A DNA stretch of 32,307 nt from Comamonadaceae bacterium (GCA_013297925.1 JAAFJC010000038.1:1-32307), one strand, 5' to 3'; shown: positions 7,869-15,809, counted from the stretch's first letter. Notes: generated by a model from the sequence alone, not told the origin. Numbers and translations are program-made.

Positions 7869-8191
7869 TGGCTCGCGGGCAGTATCACGTCTATGTGATC
7901 GAGATGGATGATCGCGTTTGGAACAGCGCCAAATTCCGTCGCTGCAACCCCGATTACGTGGTGGGCAAGCCTTTCGTCTATGTCGGCATGACGGGGCTCG
8001 ATCCTGATACGCGTTTTGACAAACACAAAGCCGGCATTCAAGCCAACAAATTCGTCACAGATTTTGGGCTGCAATTGCTGCCAGCGCTGTATGAGCATTT
8101 GAACCCCATGCCGCGTGAGACGGCGAAAAAGCTAGAGGTTGAGCTAGCGATTCAGTTGCAGGCCAAGGGCTATGGAGTGTGGCAGGGCTAA
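7868..8191 (+). CDS. Small GIY-YIG-like protein, possible nuclease domain
   Basis: 107 residues, one compact domain. The N-terminal strands YHVYVIEMD (6-14) and FVYVGMTG (36-43) sit where the GIY and YIG strands of the GIY-YIG superfamily lie, followed by TRFDKHKAG with R49 and H53, the usual catalytic Arg and partner His. A helix with E90 and E92 could supply the metal-binding Glu. The end, AKGYGVWQG, is distinctive. Unlike classical members there is a roughly 20-residue insertion between the first two strands. The start ATG overlaps the rsmI stop (TAATG), so it is probably translated by coupling with rsmI. Role unknown: nucleic-acid cleavage or binding is inference from the fold pattern. 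The gene converges on the histidine phosphatase with a 12-base gap. Confidence 0.72.
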   Translation: MARGQYHVYVIEMDDRVWNSAKFRRCNPDYVVGKPFVYVGMTGLDPDTRFDKHKAGIQANKFVTDFGLQLLPALYEHLNPMPRETAKKLEVELAIQLQAKGYGVWQG

Positions 8192-8203
8192 GCCACACAG
8201 CGC

Positions 8204-8878
8204 TCACGCATATGTCACCCAATCCGGCTTGTCTTCAAGATGCGGCAAGGTGTTGTAAGTCACCAGCATATGGCGCTTGGGATTGACATCAAACTCTGTC
8301 ACGCTGCTGTTGCGAATCCGAAAATTCAGCTCAATCGTCATTTGCGGCGCAGTGCCCAAGATATGCCCCACCGCCGTGCTGATCGGCCCGCCGCTGGAGC
8401 AGATCAAAATACGAGCATCATCGCGTGCGCCAAACTCCGCGCGCACCTCATCTAACACATCCGTGATGCGTTTGACGAAATCGGGATAGATCGGCATGCC
8501 TTGAGGCGAGACTGTTCCCTCCATCCAAGCGCTCAATCCATCGCGCAGCAGGCGAAAGTGTTTGCGGTAATTCTCAGGTGAGCGCTCACGAGAAAGCGGC
8601 TCGGGATGAATGGCCTGCACCAAGGCATCACTGTCGTATTCGTTGAGCCCCGGCCGGGCCATTGCGCTTTGATCCATCCCCATGCCCTGGGCAATGCCCG
8701 CATAAGTCTGCGCATGCCGGCGCAGCGTGCCCATGTAGGCCGCGTCAAAGCGCAGGTTCTTCGCTTTGAAATACTGCCCCAGCGCCAAGGCTTGCTTCGC
8801 GCCAAGATCGCTCAAATTGTCATAGTCAGCCGCACCAAAACTGGCTTGGCCGTGTCGTACGAGGTAAAGAGTAGGCAT
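8204..8878 (-). CDS. Histidine phosphatase superfamily protein (PGM-like)
   Basis: 224 residues. It begins with the phosphohistidine motif LYLVRHGQASFG (R8, H9), followed by LSDLGAKQALALG, R53 in TLRRHAQTYAG and the acid E80 in LNEYDSD, as in phosphoglycerate-mutase-like phosphatases. The second catalytic histidine (normally in an HGG motif on strand 4) is replaced: the segment reads ILICSSGGPIS, with S162 where the His belongs. This S-G-G variant occurs in other bacterial members by my recollection, but activity cannot be assumed. Substrate unknown. The ATG has no clear SD. A 135-base divergent region separates it from the SemiSWEET gene. Confidence 0.88.
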   Translation of the reverse strand: MPTLYLVRHGQASFGAADYDNLSDLGAKQALALGQYFKAKNLRFDAAYMGTLRRHAQTYAGIAQGMGMDQSAMARPGLNEYDSDALVQAIHPEPLSRERSPENYRKHFRLLRDGLSAWMEGTVSPQGMPIYPDFVKRITDVLDEVRAEFGARDDARILICSSGGPISTAVGHILGTAPQMTIELNFRIRNSSVTEFDVNPKRHMLVTYNTLPHLEDKPDWVTYA

Positions 8879-9013
8879 AGACAGATTATTCGCAGCGCTC
8901 GAAGCTTCGTCTATCGATTGCGCGACAGCTCGGTCTTACTGCTTTTTACGTGCAAATCGACTCTTGGCCGGCATAAAATGTGCGCAATTAGCTCTTAATT
9001 TGATAGCAGACTC

Positions 9014-9268
9014 ATGAATCTCACCGATCTCATTGGCACACTCGCTGCCCTCCTCACTACCTTCAGCTTCCTGCCCCAAGCCATCAAAACCTTCCGCACA
9101 AAAGATGTGAGCGGCATTTCCCTGTCGATGTATGGCTGCTTCACGGTCGGCGTGGCACTCTGGCTTGCCTATGGCATCTTGCTTATGGCCTGGCCCATCA
9201 TCGTCGCCAATGCCACCACGCTGAGCTTGGCGCTGAGCATTTTTGTGATGAAACTGCGTTACCACTGA
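9014..9268 (+). CDS. SemiSWEET sugar transporter (PQ-loop family)
   Basis: 84 residues with three predicted membrane helices (about 4-22, 38-56, 60-79), the size of a SemiSWEET half-transporter that works as a homodimer to move small sugars across the inner membrane by facilitated diffusion. The PQ motif is at P21-Q22 in FSFLPQAIKTFRTK; W50 and N66 match the conserved Trp and Asn that line the sugar pocket in studied SemiSWEETs. It stands alone: the phosphatase gene is divergent, and a pseudogene follows. A TAAAAT hexamer at about 8976-8981 could be a -10 box, but no matching -35 was found. Confidence 0.9.
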   Translation: MNLTDLIGTLAALLTTFSFLPQAIKTFRTKDVSGISLSMYGCFTVGVALWLAYGILLMAWPIIVANATTLSLALSIFVMKLRYH

Positions 9269-9384
9269 TCCAAATTGGAGTGGTTTTTCTAAGCCATCTC
9301 AGTGATACTATCCCCCCGGCACACGGTTACTCAGATTTACGATTTGAAATCAGACGAATACTCTATTGTGAATAGGGGTCGGGT

Positions 9385-9829
9385 TTTAAGAAGTTCAAGT
9401 GGTTAGCCATAGCTGCGATTGCTGCAGTATTGATAGGGGGTTGCGGCGGCAGCGGAGAAGCCAGCTCCAACAATTTGGCTTTACCTCGTTGGTTTCATTT
9501 GGGGATAGCTTGAGTGATGTGGGCGCGCATGGGGTTGGTAGCGCGGCGGTATTGGGTGCCGGTAGACACACCATGCACCCTAGTAACCCGACCACACCAA
9601 CCCAAATTTGTTTGGATTTGATTGCCGCGCAATATGGCCTGCCCCAGCTTTGCCCTGCCTTAACGGGCATATATGCTAATGTTGCTTTCGCACTCATTGC
9701 CACAGTTTCGGCCGTAGTTGCAATAGGTAAACCTGGTTGCACGAATCCTTTCGGCCCAGCTAATCAAATCCTGTCAGCAGACGCGGGCGGCGAAGTGAGC
9801 AGCTGACATATTCATTGGTAGATCAAGTC
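9385..9829 (+). pseudogene. Decayed SGNH/GDSL esterase lipoprotein, 5' fragment
   Basis: From 9388 one frame reads KKFKWLAIAAIAAVLIGGC, a clear lipoprotein signal with lipobox IGGC, but the codon where an ATG is expected (9385-9387) is TTT and an in-frame stop lies just upstream (9373-9375). That frame ends at a TGA near 9512. Shifted by one base, the sequence continues as SLVSFGDSLSDVGAHGVG, the block-I GDSL motif of the SGNH hydrolases, then LIAAQYGLPQLCPALTG, typical of this esterase family, to a stop at about 9806. A third frame picks up at about 9797 (EQLTYSLVDQVAK) and runs into the OmpW segment. So the start is lost, there are two frameshifts, and the catalytic blocks III and V are absent. 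The missing middle and end imply deletion. Confidence 0.75.
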
Positions 9830-10450
9830 GCCAAATCAGTGCTCGCCCGAAAAGCCAGCATCTGGCCTGCTTCCATCGGCTTCACGCAAGTTTCGCCCGA
9901 TGTCACCAGTGGCAGCCTCAGCGCTCCGAGCTTGCCAAACACCAAAGTTGATGTGAACAGCAAGACGCAGCTCACGACAGCTTTGAATTGTGCCGTGTCT
10001 GACAATGTCGTGATCAATATGCCCCTAGGCTTTGGCTTCAAGCATGAAGTCAGTAGCGCTGGCGCGATTGCGGGCGTGGGCGTGATCGTCACCACCAAAG
10101 TACCCCCGATCACGCTGATTGGGCAGTATCGCTTTATGGATGCGAAATCAGCGTTTCGTCCCTATGTAGGCGGCGGTATGTCGTACGTGAATTTCTACAA
10201 AGAAAAAGGCAAAGCAGTGTTAACTGCACTAACGAACCCGGGCGGCCCTGCAACGACCATAAAGTTTGAAGATAAGTTTGCTCCAACCATTCAATTGGGC
10301 ATGGTCTACAACATCAATGAGAAATGGTATGTGGATGCGAATTACACAAAGACATTCCTCAGAACCGTTGGTACGCTGTCTACCGGCCAGACTTTGAGCA
10401 CCAAGCTCGATCCAGACGGCTACACCTTCCAAGTCGGCTATAAGTTCTAA
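9815..10450 (+). pseudogene. OmpW-family outer-membrane barrel lacking a signal peptide
   Basis: The open frame encodes about 200 residues of OmpW type: SIGFTQVSPDVTSGSL near the N-terminus, TDNVVINMPLGFGFKHE-like strands, PPITLIGQYRF, FRPYVGGGMSYVNFY, and a terminal YTFQVGYKF with the C-terminal Phe used by the BAM machinery. OmpW proteins are eight-stranded channels for small hydrophobic molecules. Here no signal peptide precedes the barrel. The only available start is a TTG, and the upstream in-frame residues (EQLTYSLVDQVAK) look like part of the esterase. The likely history is a deletion that joined the 3' part of ompW to the esterase remnant, near 9830-9870. The barrel frame itself is intact, so the event may be recent; a cytoplasmic product would not be a working porin. 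It could also be scored as an intact CDS with an unusual start. Confidence 0.7.
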
Positions 10451-10471
10451 TTTTTTTAGTTCGCTCACTCC

Positions 10472-10503
10472 AGCCCCTCTGGCTCATGCCGAGGGGCTTT
10501 TTT
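10472..10503 (+). terminator. Intrinsic terminator after the OmpW frame
   Basis: AGCCCCTC (10472-10479) and GAGGGGCT (10491-10498) pair perfectly around an 11-base loop and are followed by a T run to 10503. It follows the OmpW stop by 21 bases and isolates fba from upstream transcription. Confidence 0.85.
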
Positions 10504-10534
10504 CTGGGTCTCCGGTAAAATTATGGGAGTTACA

Positions 10535-10559
10535 AGCCAGTTACCAAAACCGACTGGCT
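10535..10559 (+). other. Hairpin in the fba upstream region
   Basis: AGCCAGT (10535-10541) and ACTGGCT (10553-10559) form a seven-base perfect stem with an 11-base loop, ending about 30 bases before the fba start. No T run follows. It could be part of the 5' leader or an operator-like dyad; nothing decides between them. Confidence 0.4.
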
Positions 10560-10589
10560 CACGATTTTTCATCATCCCCGGAGTTTTCT

Positions 10590-11654
10590 ATGGCCCTCGT
10601 CTCGATGCGCGAGCTGCTTGATCATGCAGCTGCCAACAATTACGGCATTCCCGCCTTCAACGTCAACAATCTTGAGCAAGTGCAAGCCGTCATGGAAGCA
10701 GCAAAAGAAGCTGGCGCGCCGGTAATCTTGCAGGCCAGCGCGGGCGCGCGCAAGTATGCAGGCGAGCCGTTCATCAAGCATTTGATTCAAGCGGCTGTGG
10801 AGCAATATCCGCAAATTCCTTTAGTGATGCACCAAGATCACGGTCAATCGCCAGATGTGTGCCAAGGTGCGATCAATTTGGGCTTCAGCTCAGTGATGAT
10901 GGATGGCTCATTGGAAGCCGATGGCAAGACGATCGCCAGCTACGATTACAACGTCGATGTGACGCGCAAGGTCGTGGATATGGCGCACAAACTGGGCGTG
11001 ACGGTGGAAGGCGAGCTGGGCTGCCTCGGATCGCTGGAGACCATGAAAGGCGACAAAGAAGACGGCCACGGCACAGACGCGACGATGACGCGCGAGCAGC
11101 TCCTCACCGATCCAGAGCAAGCCGCTGATTTCGTGAAGCGCACCCAGCTCGATGCCCTCGCGATTGCCATTGGCACGAGCCACGGCGCGTATAAATTCAC
11201 ACGCAAGCCCACGGGCGATATCCTCGCGATTGAGCGCATCAAAGAAATCAACCGCCGCCTGCCCAACACGCATCTCGTGATGCACGGCTCATCTTCTGTG
11301 CCGCAAGATTTGCTCGCGCAGATCAATGCCTATGGCGGCAAGATGAAAGAGACGTATGGCGTGCCCGTGGAAGAGATTCAAAAAGCCATTCAATTCGGCG
11401 TGCGCAAGATCAACATCGATACCGACATTCGCCTCGCGATGACGGGCGCAGTGCGCAAATTCCTCGCTGAGAATCCCGACAAGTTCGACGCCCGCGAATG
11501 GCTCAAGCCCGCCCGCGCCGCAGCGCAGGCGATTTGCAAGCAGCGCTATATCGAGTTTGGCTGCGAAGGCCAAGCTGGCAAGATCAAGGGCGATACGTTG
11601 CAAGTGGTGGCTGCGAAGTATTCCAAGGGTGAGCTTTCGCAAGTCGTTCACTGA
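10590..11654 (+). CDS. fba: Fructose-bisphosphate aldolase, class II
   Basis: Zinc-dependent aldolase that cleaves fructose 1,6-bisphosphate to glyceraldehyde 3-phosphate and dihydroxyacetone phosphate and runs in reverse in gluconeogenesis. 354 residues, the length of the CbbA-type class IIB enzymes of beta-proteobacteria. Visible motifs: [12 protein letters not shown] (23-34), the zinc/catalytic motif VMHQDHG with H81, D83 and H84, the acidic [10 protein letters not shown] segment, the phosphate-binding [10 protein letters not shown], and HGSSSVP followed by the K+/phosphate loop [21 protein letters not shown] lies about ten bases before the ATG. A terminator precedes it and another follows it, so the transcript may be monocistronic. 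purC follows, a neighbour pair I recall from many Burkholderiales. Confidence 0.97.
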   Translation: MALVSMRELLDHAAANNYGIPAFNVNNLEQVQAVMEAAKEAGAPVILQASAGARKYAGEPFIKHLIQAAVEQYPQIPLVMHQDHGQSPDVCQGAINLGFSSVMMDGSLEADGKTIASYDYNVDVTRKVVDMAHKLGVTVEGELGCLGSLETMKGDKEDGHGTDATMTREQLLTDPEQAADFVKRTQLDALAIAIGTSHGAYKFTRKPTGDILAIERIKEINRRLPNTHLVMHGSSSVPQDLLAQINAYGGKMKETYGVPVEEIQKAIQFGVRKINIDTDIRLAMTGAVRKFLAENPDKFDAREWLKPARAAAQAICKQRYIEFGCEGQAGKIKGDTLQVVAAKYSKGELSQVVH

Positions 11655-11695
11655 TCGCTTGTATACCGCTTCTTGCCTCTAAGGCGCGATAATTC

Positions 11696-11728
11696 AAAGC
11701 CCGCTGCACATCTGCAAGCGGGCTTTTT
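11696..11728 (+). terminator. Intrinsic terminator between fba and purC
   Basis: AAAGCCCGC (11696-11704) pairs with GCGGGCTTT (11718-11726) and the T run continues to 11728. The loop can partly pair (TGCA with TGCA). It ends only about nine bases before the first possible purC start, so it either limits read-through from fba into purC or doubles as part of the purC leader. Confidence 0.85.
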
Positions 11729-11737
11729 CTTATCCAG

Positions 11738-12658
11738 ATGTCCTTCCTCATGAGCCTCGCCGTCCACACCTCTAGCATCACCAGCCTGCCACTGCTTGCG
11801 CGCGGCAAAGTGCGAGACAATTACGCTGTTGGCGAAGATCGCATCTTGATGGTGGCCTCCGACCGCCTCTCAGCTTTTGATGTGATCATGGGCGATCCGA
11901 TCACGGGCAAGGGTATTCTGCTCACGCAAATGGCGCTGTTTTGGTTTGGCAAGCTCGGCCACATTTGCCCGAATCATTTGACGGGTGATGCTCCACTCGG
12001 GGCAGTGACTGATGCTGAAAAGCCGCAGGTGAAGGATCGCTCGATGCTGGTCAAGCGCTTGAAGCCAGTGATGATCGAAGCCGTGGTGCGCGGCTATTTA
12101 GCAGGCAGCGGCTGGGCGGAGTATCAAGCAACGCAATCTGTTTGTGGCGTGAAGCTGCCAGCAGGCCTGCAGAACGCCAGCAGATTACCTGAGCCGATTT
12201 TCACGCCAGCGGCCAAAGCAGCCGTCGGTGAGCATGATGAAAACATCTCTTTTGAGGCCGCAGCAGGCATGATCGGCGTGCAGTTAGCTATGAAAATAAG
12301 AGCACTTAGTCTCGCTCTTTATAAAGAGGCTGCAGACTTCGCGCTTACCAAAGGCATCATCATTGCTGACACCAAATTTGAATTCGGCTTGGACGATCAA
12401 GGCGAACTGGTCTTAATGGATGAAGTGCTCACGCCAGATAGCTCTCGCTTTTGGCCTCTCGATACTTACGAGGCTGCTTTCCTTGCTGGCAAAAACCCAC
12501 CGAGTTACGACAAACAGTTTGTTCGCGATTGGCTGGAAAGCGTGCAGATCGATGGCAGGCCTTGGAACAAGCAAGCGCCTGCACCCAAGCTACCTGTGGA
12601 TGTGATCGAAAAGACAGCCGCCAAATACCGTGAGGCGCTGCAGCGCCTCACGGCTTAA
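11738..12658 (+). CDS. purC: Phosphoribosylaminoimidazole-succinocarboxamide synthase
   Basis: ATP-dependent ligation of aspartate to CAIR, giving SAICAR, in purine synthesis. 306 residues from the first ATG. The signature motifs are complete: [10 protein letters not shown] (20-29), [12 protein letters not shown] (39-50), [33 protein letters not shown] and [10 protein letters not shown] near the C-terminus. The start is uncertain: ATGs at 11738 and 11750 are both in frame, both precede the conserved fold, and neither has a clear SD because a terminator stem sits immediately upstream. Unlike the arrangement I recall in many relatives, purE and purK do not follow; a metalloprotease gene converges, with only eight bases between the stops. 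Confidence 0.95.
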   Translation: MSFLMSLAVHTSSITSLPLLARGKVRDNYAVGEDRILMVASDRLSAFDVIMGDPITGKGILLTQMALFWFGKLGHICPNHLTGDAPLGAVTDAEKPQVKDRSMLVKRLKPVMIEAVVRGYLAGSGWAEYQATQSVCGVKLPAGLQNASRLPEPIFTPAAKAAVGEHDENISFEAAAGMIGVQLAMKIRALSLALYKEAADFALTKGIIIADTKFEFGLDDQGELVLMDEVLTPDSSRFWPLDTYEAAFLAGKNPPSYDKQFVRDWLESVQIDGRPWNKQAPAPKLPVDVIEKTAAKYREALQRLTA

Positions 12659-12666
12659 AGCACGCT

Positions 12667-13530
12667 TCATTTCTTCACTGCCTTCGCGCGCTCATACAGG
12701 GGCTCGACTTTGGGTAAGTTGGCCTCGATGTCTTTGATTCGCGTGGGGCCGCTGGGGTGGGTGGAGAGGAATTGAGGCGGCGCGCCTTTATTGGCGGCGC
12801 CCATTTTTTGCCAAAGGCTTACACCAGCGCGTGGGTTGTAGCCGGCGCGAGCAGCAAGCTCCATGCCCACCAAGTCTGCCTCAGATTCGTCTTCACGACC
12901 AAACTTTAAGCTCAGCAGCTGCCCGCCCATGCCGGCCAGTTGTGCACCTGTGTTGCCTAGGCCAAGCAACGACGCGCCTAGACTAATACCGATATTGGTG
13001 GCCGCGCTTTTGCCCATGCGCTCGCGAGCATGTTCGCGCAAAGCATGCGCCACTTCATGGCCCATGATCATAGCCACTTCGTCGTCAGTCAGCTTGAGTT
13101 GCTCCAAGATACCGGTGTAGAAAGCGATCTTTCCACCCGGCATGCAGAAGGCATTAATCTGATTGCTGTTGAGAATATTCACTTCCCATTGCCAATCCTT
13201 GGCCCGCGAATTCCATTCATAAGAGAAGGGAATGATTTTTTGTGCAATCGCACGCAGGCGCAAGGTTTGTGGATGATCAGCGGGTAAGAGCGCATTTTTG
13301 GCGGATGCTTCTTGCAGCATTTTTTGGTATTGCTGAGCCGCAGCTTGCTCTACCTGCCCAGCTGAGACAAGCTTGGAAAATTTTGAGTTTCCACCCACTT
13401 CCACGCCTTCGCGCGCTAGCGTAAAACCCGAGCCCAGCCCAAAACAAGCAGCACAACCCCAATGCAAGGCGCGGCGGCGGGCGGATGACTCTGGCGTGTC
13501 GTGTGTGAGCGTCTGGGGCAGCGTATTCAT
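12667..13530 (-). CDS. M48 family metalloprotease, periplasmic (LoiP/YggG-like)
   Basis: 287 residues. The zinc motif HEVAH is at H158-H162 with E159 as catalytic base, and the third ligand is E217 in DESEADLVGMELAARAGYNP, the standard M48 arrangement. The N-terminus (RRRALHWGCAACFGLGSG, about 18-35) is an export signal with a basic front; its cysteines do not form a good lipobox, so a soluble or signal-anchored periplasmic enzyme is more likely than a lipoprotein. The segment NAFCMPGGKIAFYTG (126-140) precedes the zinc helix as in LoiP and BepA-type proteases, which act on misfolded outer-membrane proteins. There is no TPR domain, so it is not full BepA. AGGA lies about ten bases before the ATG. 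It converges on purC. Confidence 0.92.
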   Translation of the reverse strand: MNTLPQTLTHDTPESSARRRALHWGCAACFGLGSGFTLAREGVEVGGNSKFSKLVSAGQVEQAAAQQYQKMLQEASAKNALLPADHPQTLRLRAIAQKIIPFSYEWNSRAKDWQWEVNILNSNQINAFCMPGGKIAFYTGILEQLKLTDDEVAMIMGHEVAHALREHARERMGKSAATNIGISLGASLLGLGNTGAQLAGMGGQLLSLKFGREDESEADLVGMELAARAGYNPRAGVSLWQKMGAANKGAPPQFLSTHPSGPTRIKDIEANLPKVEPLYERAKAVKK

Positions 13531-13594
13531 GGCAAAGCAATCCTATAAACAGGTTGATATTCCATGTTAACGCGCATCCCAAGCTACTGGCAGA

Positions 13595-13625
13595 CAAAAA
13601 AACGCCACGGCTTGCGCCGTGGCGT
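13595..13625 (-). terminator. Intrinsic terminator of the two-component operon
   Basis: ACGCCACGG (13602-13610) and CCGTGGCGT (13617-13625) form a nine-base stem with a six-base loop. On the minus strand the stem is followed by a seven-T run. It lies about 130 bases after the kinase stop and 65 bases before the metalloprotease start. Confidence 0.85.
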
Positions 13626-13757
13626 GAAGAAGTCCTCAAGAGGACATCGTTGGGAGACTATCTGTGTGCATTGTGTGATGAAGTAAGCATTCTATGCATC
13701 CCCAGTTCTGGGGAGATTCCGCTAGCTTGTTGCTTGCTGGATACAGATCGTTTGGGC
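13626..13757 (-). other. Non-coding 3' region of the kinase gene with two small dyads
   Basis: This stretch between the kinase stop and its terminator has no gene. It contains GTCCTC/GAGGAC (13632-13645) and TCCCCA/TGGGGA with a GTTC loop (13699-13714). Together with the terminator these would give a structured 3' untranslated region of about 160 bases. A small RNA processed from this tail is possible but unsupported. Confidence 0.35.
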
Positions 13758-15017
13758 TTAAGCGGCGGCTTTGGGCAAGGTGACGAGAAAGCGCGCGCCG
13801 CCGCCTGACCGCTCTAGGCATTTCACGCTGCCGCCATGTTCGCGAGCGATGGAGCGCACCAGCGAAAGCCCAAGCCCTACGCCGCCATGTCTTTCACTCG
13901 CATGGCTGCTCCTGTAAAAGGGCTCGAAGATGCGCTCGCGCTCATCGGCTGGCACACCCGGCCCGCGATCAGCCACTTCTATGAACACATGGCCAGGATC
14001 GGTAGAGACTGTAAGGCTCACATCTTTCTCGCCATGGCGCTGCCCGTTTTCTAGCAAATTGCGAATCAAGCGGCGCAGCAGCCGCGCATCGCCACTCAAA
14101 TACGCATCGCTAGCAAGCCCTTGCCAAGCCAGCTCCACCTTCACACGCGAGCTTTCCTCGACAGCGAGCGCTAACATATCAACATATTCGCGATGTGACT
14201 CTAGCGCGCCAGCGGCTTGCGTCTCTAGCCGGCTGGCCAGCAAAATTTCATCGATCAAAGCATCAAGCTCTGCGATGTTTCGCGCCAATTCAGCTTTGAG
14301 AGCAGCGCTTGGCGCAGATTCCATCAGCTCCAAGCCCATCCGAATCCGAGCCAGCGGCGAGCGCAGCTCATGCGAAGCATTTGCGAGCAGGGATTTTTGC
14401 GATTGCACCAAGGCCTCAATTTGATCGGCGGCGCGGTTAAATCGCTGCGCCAAATACGCAGCCTCATCTTTGCCTGAAGCATCCACTCGAGCGCGCAAAT
14501 CCCCTGCCCCCAAGCGCTCTACGCCCTTCTGCAGGCTCTCTAGCCGCTGAGTGAGCCTTCGCACCACCGGATAGCTGCCCAGGGCAACAGCCGCTGCAAA
14601 AGCAATCAGCAGTATGACAAAACCAAATGATGGAGGCGCGCCGCGCTCGCCTGGGCCCGCGCCCAAGCTCCACCAACGTGCCTCCTTCGCGCCTGGTATG
14701 CCTCCATCTGGGCGCGCACGTGGTGGCAAAGAGATGGCCAACTGCTCGCCACCTTGAACGCCTTGCGGCAACTGCACGTGAAACTCCACGCCGCGCCCCG
14801 GCACACGAACGGGCTGCACTGTCATCTTCCCGATCACATCACCAGCTTGGTTGCGCATCAATACTTCACGCGCTGGCACTTCAGCCAAGCGCTCCGCGCG
14901 AATCCGCTCTGCCTGCGTGCGCATCAGCCACCCCACCAACATCGACAGCACGATCACCGCAAACACCACAGCGAGCCAGATGCGTACATAAAGGCGATGA
15001 AAGAAAGGAATATGCAT
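13758..15017 (-). CDS. Sensor histidine kinase of a two-component system
   Basis: 419 residues, membrane-bound. Domains in order: transmembrane helix 1 (about 11-31), a periplasmic sensor of about 100 residues (32-130) with a Pro/Gly-rich end, transmembrane helix 2 (131-149), HAMP (150-205), the dimerisation domain with H216 in LLANASHELRSPLARIR, and an ATPase domain with N box LIRNLLENGQRHG, G1 EVADRGPGVP, F box RIFEPFYR and G2 HGGVGLGLSLV. This is the RstB/CpxA-like group that pairs with OmpR-type regulators. The periplasmic domain was not recognised, so the signal is unknown. The regulator gene lies 78 bases upstream on the same strand. The ATG lies inside an inverted repeat and no strong SD precedes it. 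Confidence 0.93.
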   Translation of the reverse strand: MHIPFFHRLYVRIWLAVVFAVIVLSMLVGWLMRTQAERIRAERLAEVPAREVLMRNQAGDVIGKMTVQPVRVPGRGVEFHVQLPQGVQGGEQLAISLPPRARPDGGIPGAKEARWWSLGAGPGERGAPPSFGFVILLIAFAAAVALGSYPVVRRLTQRLESLQKGVERLGAGDLRARVDASGKDEAAYLAQRFNRAADQIEALVQSQKSLLANASHELRSPLARIRMGLELMESAPSAALKAELARNIAELDALIDEILLASRLETQAAGALESHREYVDMLALAVEESSRVKVELAWQGLASDAYLSGDARLLRRLIRNLLENGQRHGEKDVSLTVSTDPGHVFIEVADRGPGVPADERERIFEPFYRSSHASERHGGVGLGLSLVRSIAREHGGSVKCLERSGGGARFLVTLPKAAA

Positions 15018-15036
15018 TTTTAGACCAAAAATGCAT
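15012..15036 (-). repeat. Perfect 10-base inverted repeat over the kinase start codon
   Basis: ATGCATTTTT (15012-15021) and AAAAATGCAT (15027-15036) are perfect inverted copies with a five-base loop. The kinase ATG (15015-15017) is inside one arm. In mRNA the start would be paired; in DNA the dyad could be a protein-binding site between regulator and kinase genes. Confidence 0.6.
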
Positions 15037-15095
15037 GCTGCCCGGCATAGATATTGCGGGAGGCGCTATTATTTTTATAGTAACACAGCATCGTT

Positions 15096-15809
15096 TTAAT
15101 CTTGCTGCTTGGCAAAAACATAGCCTACGCCACGCACCGTGAGGATGCGTTTGGGCTCTTTCACATCCGCTTCAATTGCAGCGCGGATGCGCCCCATATG
15201 CACATCGATCGAGCGATCAAACGCTTCTAGCTCTCGCCCGCGAACCGCTTCCATGATTTGCTCTCGCGTGAGCACGCGGCCTGCACGTTCGGCCAGAGCC
15301 ACAAGCAAATCAAACTGATAAGACGTCAGCTCCGCAGCTTGGCCGGCCACGCGCACCACGCGCGCATCTCGATCAATCTCCAGGCTGCCAAAAACCAGTT
15401 GCTGCGCAGCGCTTGCGTTTGTCTCAGCCGCAGGCTGGCCTTGGCGGCGCAAAATCGCCTTGATCCGCGCCAGAAGCTCACGCGGCTCAAATGGCTTGGC
15501 CACATAATCATCCGCGCCAAGCTCTAAACCCACCACGCGCTCCATCGGATCGCCCTTGGCTGTTAGCATCAGTACAGGTGTATGCCGTACAGGCAGTTGC
15601 AAAGCTCGTAATTGCTTGCATACCTCTAACCCATCAATACCTGGCATCATGAGATCCAGAATCACCAAATCAGGCTTTAAGGCCTGAATTTGAGACAGGC
15701 CAGCGCGGCCATCTGGCGCATGCTGGAAGCCAAATCCTTGTGCACGCAAATAGTCGCCCAGCATGCCGCCTAAGCGCTGGTCGTCATCAATCAACAGCAG
15801 GTTTTGCAT
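15096..15809 (-). CDS. OmpR/PhoB-family response regulator
   Basis: 237 residues. The receiver domain (1-118) has the acidic pair LLIDDD (D8-D10), the phosphorylation site D52 in VILDLMMPGIDG, a Thr in LMLTAKGD and the Lys in DDYVAKPF. The C-terminal winged helix (about 135-235) ends with RSIDVHMGRIRAAIE and ILTVRGVGYVF, the OmpR signature. It is transcribed ahead of the sensor kinase. The operon is bounded upstream by the terminator of the surface-protein operon at 15848-15885, so its promoter should lie in the roughly 40-base space 15810-15850 or overlap that hairpin. The target genes are unknown; adjacency to the surface operon makes it a candidate, nothing more. Confidence 0.94.
   Translation of the reverse strand: MQNLLLIDDDQRLGGMLGDYLRAQGFGFQHAPDGRAGLSQIQALKPDLVILDLMMPGIDGLEVCKQLRALQLPVRHTPVLMLTAKGDPMERVVGLELGADDYVAKPFEPRELLARIKAILRRQGQPAAETNASAAQQLVFGSLEIDRDARVVRVAGQAAELTSYQFDLLVALAERAGRVLTREQIMEAVRGRELEAFDRSIDVHMGRIRAAIEADVKEPKRILTVRGVGYVFAKQQD

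Noticed and set aside
9399-9806. 136-codon frame read as one intact protein
   Set aside because: Its first 25 or so codons are out of phase with the lipoprotein signal visible in the neighbouring frame; only the later part is esterase-like, so it is a pseudogene fragment.
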